NCBI GenBank assembly: GCA_015183035.1
Contig: JACZZP010000009.1
Location: forward strand, 186,001-250,000
DNA from: Meloidogyne chitwoodi
Taxonomy: Eukaryota > Nematoda > Chromadorea > Rhabditida > Meloidogynidae
Length of the DNA stretch: 64,000 nt
Direction: 5' to 3'
The translations under genes and the position numbers were made by a program. Shown in pieces: positions 30,694-43,451 of this stretch. The notes under the pieces were generated by a model. The model was not told the origin of the DNA and did no database searches. It saw nothing but the letters and a program-made list of their open reading frames with translations. Position 1 is the stretch's first letter, and every line of letters begins with the position of its first letter.

Positions 30694-31596
30694 TGCCTAT
30701 ATATTTTTATTGGAGAAAATTTATTTTTTTAAATTCGAAAGAAAATAATTGATTAACTAAAAAAGAGAAAAAAAAAAGAAAATGATTTTAATAATTGTAT
30801 TAATTAGACAATGAGTGTTAAGTTAAGAAGAATAAAAAAGAATGCTTTTATAGGAGATCTTCTCCCTCAAAACTCTTTGACTTTCTTTTGTGTGATTTAA
30901 GCAAAACAATTCATTTCATCTACTTTTTAATTTTAGATAACGTGATAAAAAATATTATAAAATAACATTAAAAAGAAAAAAAGTTAAATGTGGAACCACT
31001 GAACCACCAAGTTGGACAAATTTTCGGGAACTGTACATTTCGTAGAACAAAATTGCACGACATTTCGCCTCTACCGCAAAAAACTACATTTCGTTTACCC
31101 GAGCACACGATTTTTTGCCGTTGGGACGAAATGTCGTGCAATTTTGTAGACGAAATGTCTGGATATAAAATTTTCTTAATAAAATGAGATTTCATCACAC
31201 AGCGGCCGTTTTATCTCCCTTATGATTTAAATCAAAAATAAAACTTGCAAAAAATTTTGTTGTAAAATTGTGACTTTTAAAAGAACAAATAGTTAAAAAA
31301 ATTTAAAATTAAAAAATAAAATATTAAAAAAGACTATTTTTGTCAAAAAGAAGTTAAGGAATGATTTGACGATAAAAACTTTAGTGTTAAAAAGGCTCTT
31401 TAAAAAACAAACTTTTTTCAAAGTGTAAAAACGAATTATTTCATAACACCAAAAAGAGAAAAATAAAACGATATCTCTAAAAATGTTGGCGTCGCTTTTG
31501 GTTTGTTTTTCTTTTGATTTATTTTTTTTTCTTTAAATTTTTATTTTTTAGTTTTTTCAACTTTTAGGCATAATATATACTTAATTCTTATTTAAA
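30694..31596. promoter_or_regulatory. Divergent intergenic region, eIF4A / PIX
   Basis: About 900 bp between oppositely transcribed start codons. It holds a repeat at 31031-31160 and a T-rich acceptor (CAACTTTTAG, ending near 31568) just before the PIX ATG, suited to trans-splicing. No coding exon is seen. Confidence 0.55.
31031..31160. repeat. Inverted-repeat element with ACATTTCG ends
   Basis: CTGTACATTTCGTAG...GCACGACATTTCG is mirrored by CGAAATGTCGTGCAATTTTG...CGAAATGT, giving open frames on both strands that are artefacts of the palindrome. The core CTACATTTCGTTTACCC and GATTTTTTGC are shared with 56599-56705. Confidence 0.75.
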
Positions 31597-34500
31597 ATGA
31601 ATAATAATATTACTTCATTAAAACCTATTTTAGTTAATGCTAAATACAAATTTGAAGGACGCAACAATGATGAAGTAATTTTTTTTTGTTTTTTAACAAA
31701 TTTTTTCTTTATTTTCAGCTTTCATTCTCTAAAAATGATGTTATTACAGTTACACAACAATTGGATGGCGGTTGGTAAGTTAAAAAACAATTTTTTATTT
31801 AAATACTCTGAGGGTCTTTTTGTGGTAATATTCAATTTTGTGGTGTGTTCCTCCTTTTTTTAACTTTTACTTATTTTCCCCTCTTTTTTCTTTTTTGCTA
31901 GTAAGTAAATCAAAAAGAAGGGGCAAAAAGCAAAAATTCAAAATGGGAAGAATTTAAAAAAAGAGGTGACACAAAAAAACGTGAATATTTACCCTATTTT
32001 CTAACTAATCACCTCTACATTTATTTTCAAAAATTTAATTTTTATTTATTTTTTGGTGGGAAGGCTCATTAGATGGCCGTGTTGGTTGGTTCCCGGCAGA
32101 TTTTGTAAATATTGTAACAACCTCGGTCGATAACCAAAACAACAAAAAACCAGCAAAAACAACAAAGAATCGATTAGAAATTGATTTGTCAAAATTAGAA
32201 ATGAGCAAGGCTGCTTTTCGTGTTCAACTAGTTCAAGAATTTTTGACTAAAGAACATTCAAAATTGGAAATGATTGAAAAGGCATTAGATGCTATTCGAT
32301 TTTTAGCAAGTGAATTAAAGAGGTTTTTTTTTATTTTTTTAATTTATTCTTATTTTTTCAGTGACTCAGAAGATTTGATCAATTTTGCAATTTTAAAATT
32401 GACAGAATTTGTTAATTTTAAAAGGAATTTTTTTAAACGTTTTGAAGAGGAATTGAGGTTTTTTTAATGTTTAAATATTTTTTTAAATTTAATTTATGAA
32501 GAAAGCCAATAACTAATCAACATATTGGAGAATTGTTGTTAACTGCTGCCTCTGGTTTAAGCTCAATTCTTCGCTCTTATTGTGAAAAATATTGTGATTT
32601 ACTTGAACGGATTAATTCAAAAAGGTTTTTTTAAATTTAATATTTTTTTAGATATTTTTGAAAATTTTTTGAATTTTTTTATGTTTTTTTAAAAATTGCT
32701 TTTTAAATTTTCCAAGTTTTGATTTTTAAATATATTTTATGACGGTTCCATTATGTTTTCTTTGATTAAATTTATTAGATGCGCTATGGTGTAGTGGTTA
32801 GTGATTGCGACTACAATTATTTAAGTGGATGGGTTCGATTCTATCTAGTGTTATTTCGTTTAGTTTTCACTCCTCCGTCACTTTTGAACAAATTTAAATT
32901 TTAAATTGAACTTTATAACATTTAAAAATTTAATTTTTTTTTTAATTTTAAAATTTCAGTGCTAAAATTTCAAAACTATTACTTGATGGAAGAAAAACCG
33001 ACTTAAAATCTCTCATTCTTGGTTTGAGTTTAGTTTTTCGACATGTTCAAAAATATTCAAGTGCTTTACAAGAAATTGAGAGAAATACATTGGTTTGTGA
33101 ATTTTAAAATGAGTTTTTAAATTTTGTGAAAAATTTAAAGCTAGGTTTGTTTATTGTTTTTTGAATTTCTAAAAACTTTATTTTTTTTTTCTAGGAGAAT
33201 CATCCAGATAGAGGAAATTTACAAAGAGCTGCTCATTTTTATTCTGATTTGCTTGTATTTTTTTTAATAAAATTTAAAAAATTAAATTTTTAAATTTAAG
33301 GAAGATTGTGAAATGATAAGAAAACAAAGAGAGGCACAATTAGACTTTTTACAAACTCCATTCTTTCAAGATAAATTTGAAAAAAATTTTGATGTACAAA
33401 ATTTGGGAAGAATATGCTACATTGGCAAAGTTAGTTTAACTACTTTTGAGGATAATACTTTGGAAGAGGAGAAAAGAATTAATTCACCAGTGGAGTTGGA
33501 CAGGTTTTTTTTTAATTTTTTCCCCTTCATTTTTTGATTTTTTATTATTTTTGAAATTAGGGAATTTTTAAAGATTTAAAAAATTTTTTTTCGACTTTAA
33601 ACTGCTTTTTCCATCGTAAATAAAATAAATACCCACCGGCGGGTTCGAACTCTCATCATCTCTCCCCAAAAATTAATGCACTTACACTTAACCACAAAAA
33701 AAATTTTTTTTTAATTTAAAAAAAATTATTTTTAATTTTGGAAAATTAAAAAATATTTTAATAAATTAAAAAAATATTTTAATAAATTAAAAAAATATTT
33801 TAATTTAAGAACAATAGTTGTATTTTCAAATAATATTCTTCTTTTGGATATGCAAACAATGTCTGGGCAATATTCACTTTGTAACAATTTTTCAACTTTG
33901 GATTTGTATGTAACACAATTATCAGATGTTAGGAATACTTTACAGTTTAAAAAAGGTTTTTTTTTAAAATTTTAATTTATTTTTCATTTTTTAATTTTAT
34001 TGAATTAAATTTGAAAAATCTAAAATTTTTATAAAAAGATTTTTTGATGCCGCTGTTTCAGTGCCTTCATTTATTTTTTTTAATTTAATTAATTAATTTT
34101 TTTATTTAATTAATTTATTTTTTTAATTTATTTTTTAATTTAATTTTTTTAATTTAATTTTATTTATTTTTTCCAGCAGAAAATATTTTTAATTTACAAT
34201 GTAGTAAAAATAAAGAATTTATTAACTTATTAAATTCTTTGCGTTCAATTAATATAAATATAACTACTACCTCATCAAATAATAATAATAATTTTCATCA
34301 AAAAACAATAACAAAAAATAATAATAATATTCAAAAAAATGAATTAAAAAATAAATTTTTTACTTCTTCAAATATAAAAGTTGATCATAATTTGGAAATG
34401 ATTTTTCCTGATGATGGCATTGATGATGAAAATAATAAAAGATATACTTCAGTAATTTCTACCTCTGAAAATTTGTCTAATGGATGTCTTTCAGGTTTTT

Positions 34501-35860
34501 TTTTTAATTTATTATTTAAATTTTTTAATTTTAAGGTTCATCAGTTTATGGAAATAGACAAAGCAGACCATTTTCTGGTTTGTCAATTAAACCTTTACCG
34601 CCTAAACGAAGTGAATGGTTTTCAAATAATAATTCTGTTCAGCAACTAATTAAATTGAGAAAAGGATGTTAGTTTATTTTTTTAATTTGAATAAATGGTT
34701 TTTTATTTTTTTTGTTAATTTAAGTAACTCCAGAAGAGCAAGAAGACGCTTTATTATTAAAAATTGTTGATGGTTATTGTGTTAGTAGTGGTTGTTTTGG
34801 AGCTTCTTCTTCAATAAATAATTATGGTGGTCATCAACAAAAATGTTGTCCTTATTATTATCGTCAAAAACAAAGAAATTCGGCTGATTCGCATAATAAT
34901 GTTAATTCGTGTGGAGGTCTTTTTATTAATCAATTAAAAAAATCAGAATTTTTTTAAACCAGAATTCATATTTTTTAAAACTAAAATTCTGATTTTTATA
35001 AATAAAATTCTGATTTTTTAAAAATAAAATTCTGATTTTTATAAATAAAATTCTGATTTTTTAAAACTAAATTCTGATTTTTAAAACTATAATTCTGATT
35101 TTTAAAATTGGTTTTTCTGATTTCAAAAATCAGAATTTTAGAATTTTCTTAAATAAATCAGAATTCTGATTTTTAGATATAAATATATTTATTTTTATAT
35201 TACTAGGAGGCGGTCCAATTCGTAGAGCATCATCTTATCCAGATCGTAATGAAATGGCTTCAACAACATTAACTAGACCACAATTAATTGTAGCAGAAAA
35301 TGAAAAAATTTTTGTAGAGGAAATGGAAGGTGATCAAATTGTTTTAAAAGAAAGGTTTTTTTATTATTTTATTTTTATAATTTATTTAATTTTTTTAGAA
35401 GTCTTGTTGATACTGTTTATACATTAAAGGATAATCTTGCAGCATTAACAAAGGTTTAAATTTTTATTTTTTTTAAATCAGAATTTTTTTTAATTGAATT
35501 GGAGTTCTGTTATGATTTTTAAATTGTAATTCTGATTTTTATATTTTTTTTCTGATTATTTAAATTAAAATTCTGATTTTTTGGATTGTAATTCTGATTT
35601 TACAAATTGTAATTCTGATTTTTATATTTTTTCTGATTATTTAAATTAAAATTCTGATTTTACAAATTGTAATTCTTATTTTATAAATTGTAATTCTGAT
35701 TTTACAAATTTTAATTCTGATTTTTAATTTAATTCTTTTATTTTAGCAAGTAAGTGAACTAACAAAAAGTCTAGAACATGAGCAAAGAAGTCGTCGGCGG
35801 TTAGAAGAATTAATTAGGCAGACAACAACAATTGATCAAACACAATCTGAAGCATCCTAA
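31597..35860 (+). CDS. PIX-type Rho guanine-nucleotide exchange factor (SH3-DH-PH)
   Basis: Start at 31597, stop at 35858-35860. The N-terminal SH3 domain reads ELSFSKNDVITVTQQLDGGW, then LDGRVGWFPADFV, close to alpha/beta-PIX. A DH domain follows (SKAAFRVQLVQEFLTKEHSK through the exons to about 33.5 kb), then PH (DRTIVVFSNNILLLDMQ). The C-terminal half carries a GIT-binding-like segment (EEQEDALLLKIVDGYC) and a coiled coil (SLVDTVYTLKDNLAALTKQV) that in PIX mediates trimerisation. PIX proteins activate Rac/Cdc42 and pair with GIT and PAK at adhesions. The vertebrate C-terminal PDZ-binding tail is absent; this protein ends TIDQTQSEAS. The middle is Asn-rich and low-complexity. Introns carry two tRNA-like relics and AATTCTGATTTTT arrays. 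Confidence 0.93.
32780..32850 (+). repeat. tRNA-like relic in a PIX intron
   Basis: A box TGGTGTAGTGG (32787-32797) and B box GGGTTCGATTC (32831-32841). The T stem does not pair, so it is not a functional tRNA. Confidence 0.65.
33634..33700 (-). repeat. tRNA-like relic in a PIX intron (antisense)
   Basis: On the minus strand the B box is GAGTTCGAACCC (about 33651-33640). An A-like box, TGTGGTTAAGTG, lies near 33696-33685. It is the only copy antisense to its host gene. Confidence 0.55.
34935..35745. repeat. AAATTCTGATTTTT arrays in PIX introns
   Basis: Two introns (about 34917-35205 and 35456-35746) are mostly copies of AATTCTGATTTTT spaced 15-22 bp apart, interrupted by the exon GGPIRRASSYPDRNEMA. 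The same motif as in the CC2D2A introns. Confidence 0.8.
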
Positions 35861-36028
35861 TTTATAATTTTTTTTAATTAAAATTGAATAAATTTTAGAT
35901 AAAAAATTTATTTTTTTATGTTTTTTCATTTATTATATTTGGAATAATTTTTTTTTCAAATTTTAAAAATATTTATTTATTTAAAGCAAAGATTTAATTA
36001 TTTTTAACCTTTAAATGTTCTGAAGAAA

Positions 36029-39000
36029 ATGCAACAATTTTTTTTAATGATTTTTTTATTATTTCTTGGTGGATTTATTTTTGGAATAATTTTTATTCTG
36101 ATTATATTTGCAATTTATTTTTTCAATATTTTTGGTAGAAGACAAGTTTTACAATTAAACAACAATTTTACAATTCAACACGCAGCGGAGAGGGCAAGAA
36201 TTCCTGATGTAAGTTAAGAATTTGAAATCAGAATTTTGGTTTTAAAAATCAGAATTTTGGTTTTAAAAATCAGAATTTTGATTTTAAAAATCAGAATTTT
36301 AGTTCTAAAAATCAGAATTTTGGTTTTAAAAATCAGAATTTTGGTTTTAAAAATCAGAATTTTGATTTTAAAAATCAGAATTTTAGTTCTAAAAATCAGA
36401 ATTTTGGTTTTAAAAATCAGAATTTTGGTTTTAAAAATCAGAATTTTGGTTTTAAAAATCAGAATTTTGGTTTTAAAAATCAGAATTTTGGTTTTAAAAA
36501 TCAGAATTTTGGTTTTAAAAATCAGAATTTTAGTTCTAAAAATCAGAATTTTGATTTAAAATTTAATTTTAGGAAATTAGAGCTTTTTTGAACTCTTCTC
36601 CCGATGGAAATGGTTCAGAGTGGGAGTCATGTTCTTCATTTAGTTTAATTCTTCATTTTTTATTTCAAGAGAGTAAAGATACTCGTCAGTTTCGCAGGTT
36701 TATTATTAGAATTTTAAAAAAATAGAAAAAAAATAAGAATTTAAAAGAATCAGAATTTAAACAGAATTTAAAAAATCAGAATTACAAAATAAATTTAAAA
36801 GAATCAGAAAAAAAATAATTTAATAATAAATATTTAGATGGCTATACAAAAAACTTCAACTAGAATTAAATGATGCAACAGCCAGAAGTTCTACTGCTGG
36901 CAGAATAATTCAGGTTTATTTAAATATTAAATTATTTTTTTAAATTGAAAATCAGAAAATAAATTTTATTTATAATTTTAAGGATATTCATATTCGAGAT
37001 TTGGACGTTGGAACACACCCTCCCATGATTAAGAACATTAGAGTCTCAGAATTTAAATTGTGCGATTCTGACCAAGATATGTTTGATGAATTAGTTTTAT
37101 TTTTGGATTTGGATTATAAAGGAGGGTTTCAAATGTCTGTAGATGCAATGATGGCTTTTGGAAAATTTGCTCAACTTTCTGTCAAGGTTTTTTTTATTTT
37201 TAATTTTATTTGGGTCATTTCGGTGCCACTATTTTTTAATTTTTTTATAATTTTTTATTTTTTTTTATTTTTTAATTTATTTAATTAAGTTACTTCATCT
37301 TAAAGGAAGAGCTAGACTTACAATTTCAAGACAACCATTTGCTCATTGGAGTTTTTGTTTTATAGAAAATCCTCAAATGAATTTAAAAATTGATTCACAG
37401 GTTTTTTTTATTTTAAATTATTTTTTAATTTTTTTTTTTAATAAAGTTTCAAGGCAGAAATCTCCGACATTTGATCCCTTTAATTAATACAGCTTTTCGT
37501 AAAATTGTTCAACTTAAACATGTTTGGCCCAATTATAAAATTCGTTTTCGTCCTTTTTTTCAAAATCCGTTGTTTAATATTTCTCCAAATATTGGTTAAT
37601 TTTTTTCATAATTTTTAAAATTTAATTATTTTTTTTTAGAAGCACTTGAGCATATTCAACTTTCTGGTTCAGGTTTAGAAGTTACAATTTTAAACTCATC
37701 CCGTCTAAATATTTCACTTCGACATGGAGGACAAAATCTTTTTTGTAAAGTATTTTTGGGTAAACAATTTTTGAATAATTAAAATAAAATTAAAATAAAA
37801 TTAAAAAAATACAAAATAAAAACACAAAAAAATACACTAAATTAAATTTATTCTCTTTTTAATTTAAAAAAAAAAGATAAACGTCCATTCGGAAGCTCTA
37901 CATTTAACAAACTTAAAGGAACTACTAGTCAAAGTTTATATAATGATTTACATGTACAAAGTTTAATGCTTACATTTTCAAAGAAAGGAAACGATAAAAT
38001 TGGTTTGACATTAATAATGCAGGTTTGTGTATTTTTTTAAAAAGTTTAATAAATTGTAAAATTGAAGTTTTGTAAAAATATATAGTGGAAAAAGTTGTAA
38101 AATCAACTTGTTTTTGCAACTTGTTTTTTACAAATTGATTTTTATAATTAGAACTTGTTTTTAAGTAAAGTACAATTGTAAAAACATAAGTTGTAAAAAA
38201 AAGTTTTAAAAAAAGTTGTAAAAACAAATTGTAAAAATAAAGTTCTAAAAAATAAGTTTTAAAAAAGTTGTAAACAATTGTAAAAAACATGTGAAATGAA
38301 TAAGGGTGTGATAATCTTCTGTTCTAACCTTTTCAATACATAAATATCTCTCTATATAAAAAATAATTTTTAAACATTTAGAATGGAAAGGACGTTTGTG
38401 TTGAAAAAGTAGAGCCCAATTCTAATGCAGAAAAGTGTGGTTTCAAAGTTGGAGATATTTTAGTTGCTGTTAATAATATGGCTGTCAGAAATGAAAGACA
38501 AGCTAATCGTTTATTATCTGGCACTTCGAGTGGAGATCTTTTAATTTTGGTTGAACGTGAATTAGAAATTGATAAATTTTCTTCATCTTTACAAAAACCT
38601 TCAAAATCTTTTGATGATTTTATTTTACTTGGTGCGCAGCAACCTTTTGAATTTAAAGCTGAGGATATGGAAGAAGAGATGGAAAAGGGGAAACAAGATG
38701 GGGAAAGTTAGTTTATTTAAAATTTTTTTAAATTAATTTATTCAAAATTTAGAATGTTTGTCTGCATCAGACTCTATTGAATTGGTTGTACTACCTTTAC
38801 AAACAAAAAGTCAGTCATTTAATTATTTACATTCAAATTCTGGTAAAACTTTGAATAAAACTGTGGACACTGAAAAACAAATTGGAGAAAAAGAGAAAGA
38901 GAAAATTGTAAAACAAGTTGTAAAGCAAATTAGTGAAAAAGAAAATCAAGTTTTAAAACAAGTTGAAGAGCAAAAAGAAAAACCAATTATTGTAAAAGAA

Positions 39001-42000
39001 CAAATTGTAAAAAAAGTTGGAGAAAATAGTGCAAAACAAGTTGGAGATAAAGTTGTAAATCAAGTTTTAAAACAAGTTGAAGAGCGAACTAAACAACCAA
39101 TAATTGTAAAACAAGTTGGAAAAATTGTTCGAAATGACGGAAGTTTTCGCCTTTCTAATATTAAAAAGAAGAAAATGTTGCTTCGACGTTCAAGATCTGA
39201 TTCAAGTTTATCCCTTGAAAGAAATAGCAGAGAAGAAAAAGATAAAAAATGTTGTAGTAGTATTATTTCAAATAATTTACAAACTAATGTTTTAGTCGAA
39301 GAGGAAAATTGTAATAATGCATTGGATGTTGTAAATAATTGTATTTCTAATAATATTACTAGTGAATGTAAAAGACTGGATAATTTAAAATCTAAGCGGG
39401 AAAGACTTCATGTTTGTTTTTTTATTTATTTTTTTAATTATTTTTTTTAAATACATATTTTTTAATTATTTTTTAAATTAATTTATTTATTATTAATTTA
39501 ATTTTTTTTTTAATAATTTTTTTAAAGGCAAAAGCAAACGAAATGGCAAAACATTGGCAAGCAGGCAGATCACGAATTAACGAATTATGGAATAGAAGAA
39601 AACCTTCAGAACTTGCTATTGAAGCTAATGATGAAATTGGAGAATTAAATGATCATCATCATTGTATTGAAAATTTGGAAACAACATCAAAAGAGAACAA
39701 CAGACATAGAAGATTGTAAATTAAAAATTGAATTAAATATAAAATTAAAATAAAATTTAATAAATTTTAATTTCCAGATCTCCTTCACCTTCATATGGCA
39801 AAGATTTTAATGTTTGTGGAAAAGAAAGATGTGAAAATATTCTTAAAGATTTGAATATAATTAAAACTAAACAAGTTCCTCTTACAAAGGTTTTTTTAAA
39901 TTTTTTATTATTATTTAAAAAAAATAATATCTGGTATCCATATTAACTCTGAAGAATATGCAACTTTTTTATTCCATTAAACTTTGTTGGATCCCTAGAA
40001 ATATAAAGAGAGTTGCGAAGAGAATTATAAATAAACTTTGTTTTTTACAAATTGTAAAAAAGTTTATTTAAAATTAAACTTGTTTTACAAATTGTAAAAA
40101 AAGTTTATTAAAATTAAGCTTATTTTACAAATTGTAAAATTATATTTCTTTAAAGTTATAATGCAAAAACTTACCATCCAAGTTTGTAATCGTACCACTG
40201 CTAAAAACATGAAAATTAATTTTAAAAAATTAATTAATAATAATAATTTTTAAGGATCCTCTTTGGGGTCAATCCCTTCATTTTATTTTACAAAACGAGT
40301 CATTTTATTTAAATGTGTTAGTTTGTGCAGATTCTAGAGGAAATGATGATGAAAAAGATTCTTGTGAACTTGTTGGTTTTGTATGTCTTTTTTATTTTTT
40401 TGAATTATTTATTATATTTATAGACAAGCATTTATGTCCCTCGCATAATTGATGATTGCACGGTTATTTATTTATTTTTTATTTTTTTAACAGCCATTTG
40501 ATTCTGAAAATTATTTAAAAATTTTAATTTGTTTTTCTTCTTTTAAATAAATTAAATTAATATATTTAGTTGACTCTTTCTAATAGTCATCGTGAACGTT
40601 TTCACCTGAAAGGGCCAAAAGAAAGGTTTAATTTTACTTTTTAAAAAATTAAAAATTTTTTCTTTTTTAAAGAGAAAACATTCTTCCAATAGAATTTGAA
40701 GAATTATCAAAACATAATGGATATGATCCTCGTCTTTGTTTTGGTGATATAATTATTGGTTTTCGATTTTTTCCTGATGGTCTACCCAATGAATTAATTA
40801 AAAGACTTGATTTGAGAGAAAAAGAAGAAGCAGAAGAAGAGGTTTTAAAGCAACAACAATCTTCTTTGCCTAATAATGAACACAAATGGATTAATTTGCA
40901 ACCTAAACATGGTTTATTTTTATTAAATTAAAATTTTTTTTTTAATATTTTTAAGTCTAAAATTCGATTTTATTTAAGTAATAAATTTAAAAAAAATAAA
41001 TGTCTCCCCCATATTTGTGATTTTGCTTAATTTAAGAGCAATTTTACTTCTTTAAAATTATCAAGAGGGGGAAATAATTCCATTAATTTATTGAGGAGAT
41101 CTCTGATGGGGGACGGACACCTTTTAAGTATATTTACTAATTTCTTTTTATTTTTTAATTTTTTCTTTAGGATTTTTCTCTTACTCTCCTACACCCTTAG
41201 ACACCTTTATGCAAGGATTAATTAGTTGATGATTTTTTAAAATTATTTTTTTAATTATTTTTTTATTTGGGTAGAACAATTAACCTATCTTAAATATTTT
41301 AAATATTTTTTTAAATATATTCTTGTCTTTTAATTAATTTATTTATTTAGGCTTACACTTTTCTTGTACAATTTGTTCTGGTAAAATTTGGTTAAAAGGT
41401 GGTAGTAGATGTGATAAATGTTTAATTATTTGTCATACAAATAATAAATGTTTGGATAAAGCAAAAGCTTTAGAATGTAATAAATTTACTCAAATGTCTA
41501 ATTTTAATAATGATGATGAACCTTTTGAAGAATTAGTTGAGCAGAATATTAATGAATCTCCTACAAAGAAAGAAGCAAATATTTTAGGTTTATTTTTTTT
41601 ATTTAAATTTAAAAAAAAAAATATTAATTTAAGTTGTAGTCGAAAATAAAATTAATAATACCAATAACCCTCAACAACAACAACAACAACATATTTCATC
41701 TGAAAATGAAAATAAATGTACTACTAGTAATATTAATAGTAATAGTGGGTGTAGAAGAAGAAGAATAGCAGAGAAATTACAAACAACAATGTCTACACTT
41801 AAACAAGTTGGTGGAGGAATTAGAAAGAGAAAAACAAATAATATTCCTGAAATTACAACAACAAATACAAAAGAAGAGACAACAACAAACACAAATAGAT
41901 CTGCAACTGGTAAGTGTTTATTTGTTTTTGTTTTATTTTGTAATTGTAATGTTATTTAAAATTTTACAACTTGTTTTTACAACTTTCTTTTTAAAACTTG

Positions 42001-43085
42001 TTTTTTGCAACTTTCTTATTTTACAATTCCCTCTTAACTTTATTTTTACAATTAAAATTTATTTTTTTCCAACTTGTTTTCCAACTCTTTATTTTTTACA
42101 ATCCTTCTAAAACTTTAGTTTTACAACTTTTAATATTATTCAACTTATTTACAACTTTTGTTTTATTATAAATATAATTAACTACACTAGAGTCACTATA
42201 CTTTTATTTTTCAGACCCTCCAGAGTCTCCATCTCCTCTTATTTCAAAAGAAGAATCTTCTTCGAATAATTTTATTGCAATTTCGGTATTTTTTCTATTT
42301 TTTTTTAATTTTTTTTAAATTTAATTTTCTTTAAAGGATGTACTTGATAATCAATTTTTTCTTTCTTTGGATGGTTTTCCAAAAGAATTAAATATTAATA
42401 AATTACGTTTTGAACCAGGAAATGCTTACAATCCTCAAGTTATTTGTGAAACAAAATCTAAGGGAAAACTTGTGTTTGGAAATCTTTCGAATTCTGAAAG
42501 AAAATTAAAAATTAATGGACAAGTAAAAAAAAAATTAAATTAAAAAAAATAAAATTAAAAAATACAAAAAAAATTAAAATTTACAAATAATTTATTTTTT
42601 TATTTTTTTTTTTCAAGATTGATAGAGTACAAACAATGATAGAAAGGGTAACTCGTGAAAGGCGTTCCTTACCTTGCAAAAATGGTAAAATTAAAATTAA
42701 AAAAAAAATTTTTTTTTTTTTTAATTTTAATTTTTTTTAAATTATTTAATGATTTGATAAAATTAAAAAAAATTTAAAAATTTTTTATTTAAGATGAAAA
42801 TTTTGATATTGTCGATAATAGACTACAAGCACTTGCATTGGTTATGCTTCTTTATTGTTCTGGACTTTCAGTAAATTTATTATTATTTTTTAATTTTTTA
42901 AAATTATTTTTTTTTAATTTTTTTTTTTCAAAAAATTTTTAATTTTTTGAAAAAAAAAATTTAATTTTTCGGAAAAAAAAAATTTTTTTTTCAATTTATT
43001 AAAATTTATTTTAAAGGACTGTATGGATAAAGAAGAAGAAATTAATACCCCAGAAAATTTAAATAAAAATGAGGAATTTGACTAA
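36029..43085 (+). CDS. PDZD8-like ER membrane-contact protein (TM-SMP-PDZ-C1)
   Basis: Start at 36029, stop at 43083-43085. The N-terminus is one hydrophobic helix (LMIFLLFLGGFIFGIIFILI), an ER anchor. An SMP lipid-transfer domain follows (about 36.57-37.76 kb, with ATARSSTAGRIIQDIHIRDL and HLIPLINTAFRKIVQLKHVW). Next come a PDZ domain (VEKVEPNSNAEKCGFKVGDI), a long Lys/Glu-rich linker, a C2-like segment (DPLWGQSLHFILQNESF) and a C1 zinc finger (LHFSCTICSGKIWLKGG, then CDKC and CH). This order matches PDZD8, which tethers ER to mitochondria and late endosomes and moves lipids and calcium signals. It starts 168 bp after the PIX stop on the same strand. Its introns host a 21-bp minisatellite and an inverted fragment of the downstream receptor gene. 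Confidence 0.88.
36227..36560. repeat. 21-bp minisatellite in the first PDZD8 intron
   Basis: About 15 tandem copies of GGTTTTAAAAATCAGAATTTT, with variants GATTTTAAA and AGTTCTAAA in higher-order order. It translates as repeated ILVLKIR, but it lies between donor GTAAGTTAAG and acceptor TTTTAG, so it is not coding. It is a locally expanded version of the ATCAGAATTTT motif. Confidence 0.9.
38050..38290. repeat. AAGTTGTAAAA-type repeats in a PDZD8 intron
   Basis: Imperfect copies of AAGTTGTAAAAA(C/T)AA and their reverse complement fill this intron. A related TTACAACTTGTTTTT array lies at 41.95-42.17 kb in another PDZD8 intron. Confidence 0.6.
39924..40243 (-). pseudogene. Inverted fragment of the nicotinic receptor gene in a PDZD8 intron
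   Basis: Read on the minus strand, this matches the + strand of 43846-44179. It covers the end of a receptor intron, the exon CAGTGGTACGATTACAAA (WYDYK), the next intron, and the first part of the next exon (GATCCAACAAAGTTTAATGG onward, to about ATACCAGATATTAT). Changes include a deletion of about 25 bp in the intron and small differences in the second exon (for example TATTCTTCAGAGTTAA against TATTCCTTCAGATTTAA), so it is decayed. It lies wholly within the PDZD8 intron before the exon DPLWGQSLHF and is antisense to the receptor. Confidence 0.93.
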
Positions 43086-43451
43086 AAAAGTGAAAAAATA
43101 TTATTATTATTTTTTTTAAATATTTTAAAATTTAATGGTGGTATTTTAATATTTTTTTTATTTTTTAGGCACATATCACTTTATTTAAATTTTTTTTGTA
43201 GAAAATAAAATAAAATTTTTTTTAATTTTGTAGGGTAATTTTAATTATAAAAAAAAATTTTTTTTTTTATAATTTTATTTTTTCAATTTTTAAAATTTAG
43301 ATTTTTTAGTAAATTAAAAAATACACTGAATTTATTTTCACAACAGCTGTTTTACAATTTTCTCTTTCTCTTTCTTTTTTTCTTCTCTGATCAATACACT
43401 TATATATTAAAACTTTTTTTCTTATTAAATTTGTATTTTTTATTTAATTCA
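43086..43451. other. PDZD8-receptor intergenic gap
   Basis: About 366 bp of AT-rich DNA with poly-A and poly-T runs and a CTCTTTCTCTTTC tract at about 43365-43378 upstream of the receptor start. No exon is seen. The spacing would allow an internal operon position but is also compatible with a separate promoter. Confidence 0.45.

Noticed and set aside
30968..31198. Open frames on both strands with similar MSCNFV peptides
   Set aside because: They arise from the palindromic repeat at 31031-31160.
36236..36559. 107-aa open frame of repeated ILVLKIR
   Set aside because: It is the translation of a 21-bp intronic minisatellite between a clear donor and acceptor of PDZD8.
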